Part shown: positions 7,560 to 12,398 of the stretch, piece after piece
Layout: every line of letters starts with the position of its first letter
How positions within the stretch are numbered: position 1 is the stretch's first letter
Program-made: the position numbers and the translations under genes
DNA from: Candidatus Heimdallarchaeota archaeon
Lineage (GTDB): Archaea; Asgardarchaeota; Heimdallarchaeia; Heimdallarchaeales; Heimdallarchaeaceae
DNA: 12,398 bases
Assembly: GCA_016839875.1 (NCBI GenBank)
Contig: JAEOTK010000067.1
Span: 1-12,398, forward strand
Reading direction: 5' to 3'
The notes under the pieces: generated by a model
Databases searched by the model: none
Seen by the model: the letters and a program-made list of their open reading frames with translations, nothing else
What the model was told of the DNA's origin: nothing

Positions 7560-7582
7560 TCTTTCCTTTTATTTTATTTATT
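7560..7582 (+). terminator. T-rich tract after fixB
   Basis: Repeated T runs (TCTTTCCTTTTATTTTATTTATT) start within five bases of the fixB stop, without a stem-loop. This is what archaeal intrinsic termination usually looks like and suggests fixAB ends here rather than continuing into ORF230 and fixC. Confidence 0.55.
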
Positions 7583-7617
7583 CACACTTGTAGAATGAAC
7601 TTATTTTCTCTCGAAGC

Positions 7618-7635
7618 TTAAACAAGATTTAAATA
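7618..7635 (+). promoter_or_regulatory. TATA-like elements of ORF230
   Basis: Two boxes overlap this stretch: TTAAAC (from 7618), about 30 bases before the ATG at 7652, and the better-looking ATTTAAATAA (about 7627-7635), only about 21 bases before it. The first spacing suits a leaderless start at 7652; the second would begin the transcript at or just inside the start codon. Either way ORF230 seems to have its own promoter. Confidence 0.45.
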
Positions 7636-7651
7636 AAGTCAAAGACAGTTT

Positions 7652-8344
7652 ATGAACGTGAAAGGGCTATTCGTTAAAGAGAGAGTAAAAGAGATTTTTA
7701 ATAATAGAACACCTGTAAAATTTCTTACTACTGCAAAGATGATTCTTCATATTATACCTGATAGTTCTTCAGTTGCAGATCAAGAACTGGATATAGAGCT
7801 GATAACAAGAAACCCCAATAATCTAGAACCAATAAAAGCTGTTGTTGTAGAATCCAGTCACAATTACAATGGTTTTGTTACCTACTCTTCTGATATTTCC
7901 GGAGTAGCAAGATCCTATGTACAGCTCTACAAAACAGGCAAAATTGAAGCTGTGGAGGGAAATCTTCTCAAACCTCTTGTACTGAGATTAGAAATTCCAA
8001 GCATAGCATATGAAGAGGAAATAATGAGGTCCATACCTTTGTATATTCAAGTTCTTAAAAGACTAGAAGTGAAACCTCCAATATCACTCTTCCTATCTTT
8101 TGTAGGTATTAAAGGATATATCATGAAACTTAAGCAATCAATATTAGGAGCCACACCTACTGAAATTGAAGAAAACGAGCTTCTTTTATCCGAGATCTTT
8201 GTCGAAGATTACGAAGAATTTGAAGACCTCCCTAGACTTTTGAAACCATGGTTTGATGAAGTATGGAATGCATGTGGAATGTTTAAATCATTTAACTATG
8301 ATGAAGAAGGAAATTGGGGATACGGTTTGAATATCAAGGAGTAA
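7652..8344 (+). CDS. ORF230: stand-alone domain like the C-terminal half of AlbA_2 (Schlafen-type) proteins
   Basis: The 230 residues resemble a region I know as the C-terminal half of proteins that begin with an AlbA_2/Schlafen putative DNA-binding domain. Shared features are an opening R-x-x-x-I-x-x-x-x-T-P-V (FVKERVKEIFNNRTPVKF, 7-24), a strand of the form MILHIIP (30-36), YNGFVTYS (72-79), SYVQLYKTGKIEAVEGNLL (88-106), IQVLKRLEVKPPISLFLSFVG (132-152), and a C-terminal part LLLSEIFVEDYEEFEDL (177-193) then KPWFDEVWNACG (198-209), ending in the DEEGNW block. No AlbA_2 domain precedes it; the protein starts directly at this module, so it looks like a single-domain version. There are no membrane segments or cysteine clusters. 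It sits between fixAB and fixCX on the same strand, with its own promoter and only a weak T-tract after it. Homology is recalled, not searched; function is unknown. Confidence 0.6.
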   Translation: MNVKGLFVKERVKEIFNNRTPVKFLTTAKMILHIIPDSSSVADQELDIELITRNPNNLEPIKAVVVESSHNYNGFVTYSSDISGVARSYVQLYKTGKIEAVEGNLLKPLVLRLEIPSIAYEEEIMRSIPLYIQVLKRLEVKPPISLFLSFVGIKGYIMKLKQSILGATPTEIEENELLLSEIFVEDYEEFEDLPRLLKPWFDEVWNACGMFKSFNYDEEGNWGYGLNIKE

Positions 8345-8377
8345 TTCCCTTTTACTGAAATTTGACATGTCACATAA

Positions 8378-8385
8378 TTTATAAA
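8378..8385 (+). promoter_or_regulatory. TATA box of fixC
   Basis: TTTATAAA is centred 28 bases before the A of the ATG at 8410. The match and spacing are both those of a leaderless archaeal gene, and they fix both the promoter and the start of fixC. This is the clearest promoter in the window. Confidence 0.65.
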
Positions 8386-8409
8386 GTGTAGATTTGAAAT
8401 CTGAAACTA

Positions 8410-9705
8410 ATGAGTGACGATTACGATTTCGATGTAGCAATTATCGGAGCAGGTCCAGCAGGTCTAGCTGCAGCTTTAACTCTTGCAAAAGCAGGAATAG
8501 AAACAGTTGTGCTAGAAAGAGGACAATATGCAGGAGCGAAAAATGTTAGTGGTGCTGCTCTATATGGTCCTGTTCTGAATAAACTTGTTCCAAATTACTG
8601 GGAAGATAAAGATTCCTTTGAAAGATTTCTAACAACTAAGAAAATCACTTTGCTTTCTGACATCAGATCCATGACAATTGATGTTAATCTAAAAGATTTT
8701 GCAGAACCCCCTTACAATGGAATAACTATTATTCGACCTAAGTTTGATAGATGGCTTTCAGAAAAAGCAGAAGAAGCTGGAGCAATGATATTACCAGATT
8801 CAGTTGTAGAGGATTTTGTTTGGGAAGACAAACAAATCTGTGGTGTAAAATCTGGAGATGAAGAACTCCGAGCAAAGATGGTTATAATAGCTGAAGGAGC
8901 AAATCATTTGCTTGCTGAAAAAGCTAATCTTGTAAAAATACCAAAACCAAGAGATCAAGCAGTTGGTATGAAAGAAACTTATGAGTTAACTCCAAAGGTT
9001 ATTGAAGAAAGATTTCATGTTTCAGGAGATGAAGGAATAAGCAATGAAATACTTGGTTATACTCAGGGTATTCCTGGTGGTGGTTTCTTCTATACAAATG
9101 AAAATACACTCTCTTTTGGTTTAATTCTTAATCTCAAGCATTTAACAGAGGAAAAACGAAAAGCAACAGAAGTGCTAGAGTACTTCAAAAGCCATCCTTA
9201 CATTAAGAAACTTCTAAAAGATGCAAAAATGATTGAATATTCCGCTCATACAATTCCTGAAGGTGGTTTTAAACACATGTCAAAACTATATGGTAATGGT
9301 GTTGTGGTTGTAGGTGATGCAGCAGGATTAGTTCTTAATGCCGGATTATACATTGAAGGTATTAACTTTGCATTAGAGTCAGGAAGAATTGCAGGAGAAT
9401 CAGTTATTGAGATTCTGAATTCAGGAGAATACACTTCGAAGAAGACTAAGCTATACAAAAAGAAGCTCAAGGAAAGTTTTGCATACCAAGATATGAAGAA
9501 ATTCAAGAGAGCAGCTAAATTCTTAGAGAATGAGCGAGTGTTCACTGTTTATCCTGATGTTTTAACTGGCTTGATGACTAAATTGTTAAGAAATACTGGA
9601 AGACCGAGAAAAAGGATACTTCCAACAGCGATCAAGTATTTCCTTCGTAAGGGAGGAATTATAGGTTTAATTAGAGATGCAATAGGAGGATTGAGATCAA
9701 TATGA
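8410..9705 (+). CDS. fixC: FixC, ETF:quinone oxidoreductase-like flavoprotein
   Basis: FixC receives electrons from FixAB and passes them to the membrane quinone, so its presence implies a quinone pool. At 431 residues it matches FixC (E. coli, about 428). The N-terminal FAD Rossmann motif is G13-A-G15-P-A-G18 with E36 closing the fold. The block GQYAGAKNVSGAALYGP (38-54) is characteristic of the ETF-QO/FixC branch of geranylgeranyl reductase-like flavoproteins. The second FAD motif is VVVVGDAAGLVLN (about 298-310), followed by YIEGINFALESGRIAGESV. A central GIPGGGFFYTNE is also typical. The C-terminus is basic, as expected for a protein docking on the membrane; unlike mitochondrial ETF-QO it carries no iron-sulfur domain of its own, which FixX supplies. 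Its stop overlaps the fixX start by four bases (ATGA). Confidence 0.93.
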   Translation: MSDDYDFDVAIIGAGPAGLAAALTLAKAGIETVVLERGQYAGAKNVSGAALYGPVLNKLVPNYWEDKDSFERFLTTKKITLLSDIRSMTIDVNLKDFAEPPYNGITIIRPKFDRWLSEKAEEAGAMILPDSVVEDFVWEDKQICGVKSGDEELRAKMVIIAEGANHLLAEKANLVKIPKPRDQAVGMKETYELTPKVIEERFHVSGDEGISNEILGYTQGIPGGGFFYTNENTLSFGLILNLKHLTEEKRKATEVLEYFKSHPYIKKLLKDAKMIEYSAHTIPEGGFKHMSKLYGNGVVVVGDAAGLVLNAGLYIEGINFALESGRIAGESVIEILNSGEYTSKKTKLYKKKLKESFAYQDMKKFKRAAKFLENERVFTVYPDVLTGLMTKLLRNTGRPRKRILPTAIKYFLRKGGIIGLIRDAIGGLRSI

Positions 9706-10013
9706 GCAAATCAGATAATCCAACCAAAATAGAAGATAAATTAGCTTTAACTAAGTTCACTACAGACAAGAATTACGAACACATTACAATTGATCCAAAG
9801 ATTTGTAAAAACATGTGTACGACATATGAATGCGTTTATGGTTGCCCTGCAGACTGCTATAAATTTGCAGAAGGAGAGGAAATAGAAGGTCCTGTAACCT
9901 TAGATATAGTAGGGTGTTTAGAGTGTTCTACTTGTAGAATTGTATGTCCCCATGAAAGTGTAACATGGACTTATCCTAAAGGCGGATTTGGAGTAGAATT
10001 CAAACTAAGCTAA
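9702..10013 (+). CDS. fixX: FixX, ferredoxin-like iron-sulfur subunit
   Basis: The 103-residue partner of FixC relays electrons through iron-sulfur clusters. It ends in the FixX signature: GCLECSTCRIVCP (C72, C75, C78, C82), then WTYPKGGFGVEFKLS. The N-terminal cysteine set is C35-x3-C39-x4-C44-x3-C48-P, with a further C52; the spacing is looser than the C-x2-C-x2-C-x3-C-P of classical ferredoxins. E. coli FixX lacks much of this first set, so this version could hold two [4Fe-4S] clusters. The ATG overlaps the fixC stop, and AGGAGGA (9684-9690) lies 11 bases upstream, a rather long but usable Shine-Dalgarno distance for coupled translation. A T-tract follows. Confidence 0.92.
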   Translation: MSKSDNPTKIEDKLALTKFTTDKNYEHITIDPKICKNMCTTYECVYGCPADCYKFAEGEEIEGPVTLDIVGCLECSTCRIVCPHESVTWTYPKGGFGVEFKLS

Positions 10014-10027
10014 GTCTCATCTTTACA

Positions 10028-10042
10028 TCTTTTTTTCCTTTT
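10028..10042 (+). terminator. Oligo-T terminator after fixX
   Basis: TCTTTTTTTCCTTTT, with a run of seven T, lies 14 bases after the fixX stop. There is no hairpin. It ends the fixCX unit before the radical SAM gene. Confidence 0.55.
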
Positions 10043-10048
10043 ATAATG

Positions 10049-10056
10049 AAATATTT
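10049..10056 (+). promoter_or_regulatory. Tentative TATA box of the radical SAM gene
   Basis: AAATATTT is centred about 37 bases before the ATG at 10090, giving a leader of about 10 bases. TTTTATAAT (10039-10047) is another option but lies further away and overlaps the T-tract. Confidence 0.3.
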
Positions 10057-10089
10057 CTAGAAAGACAATCAAATTTCAGTCTGGTTGTA

Positions 10090-11322
10090 ATGATTGTAGA
10101 TACAATAAAGGTAAAAACGCTAATTCGTTCTAGTGGACAAAGTCCAGCTCATGTTCATCTAAATCCATATCAAGGATGTTTTCATGATTGCAGGTACTGT
10201 GACGGTAAGTCAGAAAGATATTATTTGCATGAGGATTTTACTCAAAGAGTCATAGCAAAGATAAATGCTCCAGATCTGTTAGAGAAATATCTCTCAAAGA
10301 AAGGATATTTCCCCTACAATAGGAAAACAACATCTACTATTGTTGATTATCTTCCTTCAATGAAAAATGGAGTTAGTTTAAATCTTCCTCCCAAATTTCT
10401 CATAAGTATGTTTGGCAATATTTGTGACGTTTACCAACCTGCTGAATCTAAATTCCAGATAACCCGTAAACTACTAAGCATTGCTTATGATTATGGTTTC
10501 CCCATTCGTTTATTAACTAAGAGCAATCTAGTGTTAAGAGACCTATATCTACTCAAGGATATCCAGAAAGAAAGCTTTGCACGAGTAGCCTTAACTATTA
10601 CTCTTGCTGATGAGGATAAGCAGAAAGTATTCGAACCTAATGCAAGTACAACTCAACAGAGAATTGAAACTCTACGAATATTGAGGAAGGAGGGTATTTC
10701 TGCTGGGATCTATATTACTCCGATTCTTCCTTTTATTGGAGATACTGATGAAAATCTTCAGAGTATCGTTAAATCAGCTAAAGATGCAGATGCTGAATTT
10801 ATCATTGCAGGTGGTTTAACTCTTAGACCTGGAAGTAACAAGGAAGAATACTTCGATACACTCAAGCAATACTATCCTAACCTACTTCCAAAGTATCAAC
10901 GTCTTTATGGAAACAACAATAGAGGGGGGCAACCAGATCCAGAGGTAGCTGCTGAATATGGATTAATTGATATCGTGAAAACAGGATATCAAGTGAGTAA
11001 AGAGTTTGGTATCGCTTTTTATGAACCACGATACATTCCTCAAGGTCAGAAAAGAAAAAATCTAATTATATCTACTGCTTTAGCAAGAATTGCCTTTCTA
11101 AAGGAAAAAATATACAATGAATTTGACGGAGTTAGAGAGATAAGAAAAGCTTCAGCACAAATTGAATTAATGGATGAAAAACTAAATCATATGAATGAAT
11201 CAGAAATCCTCAGCCTTCCTTTTAGCTCTCAAGTAACAGATTATATCTTAGAAATCCTTCATACTAACTCTTGTAAGTATCTTGAATCTCTAAATGAATG
11301 GAAATACTTGATCTACAACTGA
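10090..11322 (+). CDS. SPL-family radical SAM protein
   Basis: The 410-residue protein belongs to the radical SAM enzymes related to spore photoproduct lyase (the COG1533 type). The cluster motif is C30-x3-C34-x2-C37 in LNPYQGCFHDCRYCDGKSER; three cysteines hold the [4Fe-4S] that cleaves S-adenosylmethionine. Downstream marks of this branch are FGNICDVYQPAE (109-119), ITRKLL, IRLLTKSNLVLRDLYLL and later EPNASTTQQRIETLR followed by AGIYITPILPFIGD. Most relatives have Y-C-Y-A-R after the second motif cysteine and T-D-x-Y-Q-P in the second block; here these read YCDGKSER and CDVYQP, which places it in a side branch. Members include true DNA photoproduct lyases and many of unknown substrate; an actual repair role is not shown. 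It stands alone between two T-tracts. Confidence 0.85.
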   Translation: MIVDTIKVKTLIRSSGQSPAHVHLNPYQGCFHDCRYCDGKSERYYLHEDFTQRVIAKINAPDLLEKYLSKKGYFPYNRKTTSTIVDYLPSMKNGVSLNLPPKFLISMFGNICDVYQPAESKFQITRKLLSIAYDYGFPIRLLTKSNLVLRDLYLLKDIQKESFARVALTITLADEDKQKVFEPNASTTQQRIETLRILRKEGISAGIYITPILPFIGDTDENLQSIVKSAKDADAEFIIAGGLTLRPGSNKEEYFDTLKQYYPNLLPKYQRLYGNNNRGGQPDPEVAAEYGLIDIVKTGYQVSKEFGIAFYEPRYIPQGQKRKNLIISTALARIAFLKEKIYNEFDGVREIRKASAQIELMDEKLNHMNESEILSLPFSSQVTDYILEILHTNSCKYLESLNEWKYLIYN

Positions 11323-11344
11323 TCATTATCACCTGAAATCTGCG

Positions 11345-11356
11345 TTTTTTTTCTTT
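11345..11356 (+). terminator. Oligo-T terminator after the radical SAM gene
   Basis: Eight consecutive T (11345-11352), then CTTT, lie 22 bases after the stop codon, with no stem-loop. They end the unit just before the next promoter. Confidence 0.55.
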
Positions 11357-11366
11357 ATTGCGATAA

Positions 11367-11375
11367 CTTTTAAAG
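11367..11375 (+). promoter_or_regulatory. TATA box of the TIM-barrel/zinc-ribbon operon
   Basis: CTTTTAAAG is centred about 33 bases before ATG 11404. Transcription should begin near 11397-11401. The in-frame GTG at 11383 lies upstream of that, so the ATG at 11404 is the likely start, with almost no leader. Confidence 0.55.
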
Positions 11376-11403
11376 ATGGATAGTGAAATTGATATTGAGC
11401 TTG

Positions 11404-12261
11404 ATGAGTGAGTTTGAACAATTGAAAGTAATAATACCGAAAGTTATCGTTGGATCTGTCAAATATCCTAGTTATGACTCTGTTCCTGATACACATCCTA
11501 CAAAAAGTATAGAATCCTTATTACCTATCGTTAAACGCGCTATAGATGCAGGTAGCGAAGGATGCTTATTTTACTTATATAACAATGAAATGGTTCAGTT
11601 TCTGAATACTATTCATGCTGAGAATAAAGAATTCAAAATCATGTTAATTCTTAATTTCGAGGAAATGGACGTTAAAATTTCACTTCTGAGTAGATTAGAT
11701 TTCATGCCCGAAGTAATTTTTCTTGATTATTCAATTGGTGATCAAAGGGATAATGATTTGATTAACAAATACTCAAATGCAATCTCAAAATACTGTAAAA
11801 ACGTTGGTCTCTACAGTTTGGAACCAATAGGAACGGTATCTTTCTTCATTACTTCTAATCCTAAGATTAATGTCTACTTAATACCTTTCAACATGCTTGG
11901 TTTTGCCTTACAAAACAGAAGTTTAATCGAAATGATTGTAAATTCATCAGAAAACATATATATCTCGGTCAATCCCCTTGCAGAAAGGAGAATAAAACCC
12001 CGTCAAGCTTTTGATTATATTACTACTCATAAAATGCATGGCGCTGTTATCGAAGTTGAAGAAATGGAAAGCCTTCTTGAAGCTATTAAATATGGAAAAT
12101 ACTTCTTCGAAACACATGATTTCCTACCAATTACATTGGAATTCGAGGATCATTCAGAGATATGTGAAAACTGCGGATTAGGAATGTCCAGATATTATCC
12201 TCCTACTGGTGGAAGCTGGTGGTACTGTCCTCATTGTCAAGATAAGAAAGAATCTCCTTAG
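11404..12261 (+). CDS. TIM-barrel-like protein with C-terminal zinc ribbon, function unknown
   Basis: From ATG 11404 the protein has 285 residues; GTG 11383 would add seven but lies before the probable transcript start. The body alternates hydrophobic strands and helices in the way of a TIM barrel: VIIPKVIVGSV near the start, LLPIVKRAIDAGSEGCLFYLY, PEVIFLDYSI, KNVGLYSLEP. Its end, ISVNPLAERRIKPRQAFDYI, followed by GAVIEVEEMESLLEAIKYG, resembles the last strands of aldo/keto reductase-like barrels (x-x-PLAxGRIxPxxAxxY, then the s-x-E-E-L-x-E element). The catalytic Asp-Tyr-Lys-His set of true reductases is not apparent, so I do not call it an enzyme. A zinc ribbon is fused at the C-terminus: C254-x2-C257, 17 residues, C275-x2-C278. 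It is followed nine bases later by another zinc-ribbon gene, probably in one operon. Fold assignment is moderate; function unknown. Confidence 0.6.
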   Translation: MSEFEQLKVIIPKVIVGSVKYPSYDSVPDTHPTKSIESLLPIVKRAIDAGSEGCLFYLYNNEMVQFLNTIHAENKEFKIMLILNFEEMDVKISLLSRLDFMPEVIFLDYSIGDQRDNDLINKYSNAISKYCKNVGLYSLEPIGTVSFFITSNPKINVYLIPFNMLGFALQNRSLIEMIVNSSENIYISVNPLAERRIKPRQAFDYITTHKMHGAVIEVEEMESLLEAIKYGKYFFETHDFLPITLEFEDHSEICENCGLGMSRYYPPTGGSWWYCPHCQDKKESP

Positions 12262-12272
12262 TAAAAGGAGGT
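12252..12272 (+). promoter_or_regulatory. Hairpin burying the Shine-Dalgarno of the last gene
   Basis: CTCCTT (12254-12259) can pair perfectly with AAGGAG (12265-12270) across a 5-base loop. A U-G and an A-U pair extend the stem to eight pairs and take in the first two bases of the GTG start. The stop codon of the upstream gene (TAG 12259-12261) lies at the top of the stem. Ribosomes reaching it would open the structure, so this looks like a device for translational coupling. Confidence 0.5.
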
Positions 12273-12398
12273 GAGTGGAATAACAACTTGTAAGTTCTGT
12301 TCAAAGAAAATCCCAACCAGGAGCATTTTTTGTCCTTATTGTGGTAAACAAGTCAAGGTTCCTAAATCAACTGCTAAGAAACCTAAAAAACCTCAAAA
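12271..12398 (+). CDS. Small zinc-ribbon protein, cut by the window edge
   Basis: The frame opens after a stop at 12262-12264 and continues off the right edge. Read from GTG 12271 it gives VSGITTCKFCSKK, then FCPYCGKQVK: a zinc ribbon with C7-x2-C10 and C21-x2-C24. A basic tail rich in Lys and Pro (KSTAKKPKKPQ) follows and may lead to a further domain outside the window. The start is odd: AAAGGAGGTGA, a near-perfect Shine-Dalgarno, runs straight into the GTG, leaving no spacer. The next codon with correct spacing is ATA 12280, a non-standard start. No ATG exists in the visible frame. It most likely forms an operon with the barrel protein, which carries its own ribbon. Function unknown. Confidence 0.65.
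   Translation, partial: MSGITTCKFCSKKIPTRSIFCPYCGKQVKVPKSTAKKPKKPQ

Noticed and set aside
11383..11403. GTG start for the barrel protein
   Set aside because: It lies only about 12 bases after the TATA box centre, upstream of the expected transcript start, and adds residues with no clear role.

Overview
This is an AT-rich window (roughly one third G+C by eye) that reads as archaeal. Several genes have a TATA-like box about 25-33 bases before the start codon and little or no leader. Transcription units end in runs of T without a hairpin. Shine-Dalgarno-like sequences appear mainly at genes inside operons. The gene content fits this: an M42 aminopeptidase, a FixABCX electron-transfer set with a cysteine-rich archaeal-looking FixX, and many tiny zinc-ribbon proteins. 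A low-GC Asgard archaeon, perhaps of the Heimdallarchaeia, is my best guess; the lineage is inference and no rRNA is present to settle it.

Layout. Bases 1-2094 (minus strand) hold most of a large FtsX/MacB-type permease, cut by the left edge. A 137-base divergent promoter region separates it from a RimJ/RimL-like GNAT acetyltransferase (2232-2804). Bases 2805-3144 hold two back-to-back zinc-ribbon minigenes, the first apparently frameshifted. A 14-helix DHA2-type MFS transporter (3145-4605) meets an M42 aminopeptidase (4602-5660, minus) tail to tail, with overlapping stop codons.

The centre (5790-10013) is a complete fixA-fixB-(ORF230)-fixC-fixX locus. Its products should form a flavin-based electron-transfer complex: FixAB (ETF) takes electrons from NADH and passes them to FixC, a quinone oxidoreductase, and FixX, an iron-sulfur protein. 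In characterised relatives this complex bifurcates electrons to quinone and ferredoxin. Promoters and T-tracts suggest three transcripts here: fixAB, ORF230 and fixCX. ORF230 is a free-standing version of a domain I know mainly as the C-terminal half of AlbA_2/Schlafen-type proteins.

The right end holds an SPL-like radical SAM protein (10090-11322), then a probable two-gene operon: a TIM-barrel-like protein with a C-terminal zinc ribbon (11404-12261), and a small zinc-ribbon protein cut by the right edge (from 12271). The strong Shine-Dalgarno of that last gene is buried in a hairpin formed with the end of the gene before it.

I found no CRISPR array, tRNA, rRNA, insertion sequence or phage gene. 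The best leads are the ORF230-fix association, the split double zinc ribbon, and the zinc-ribbon operon with its hairpin.
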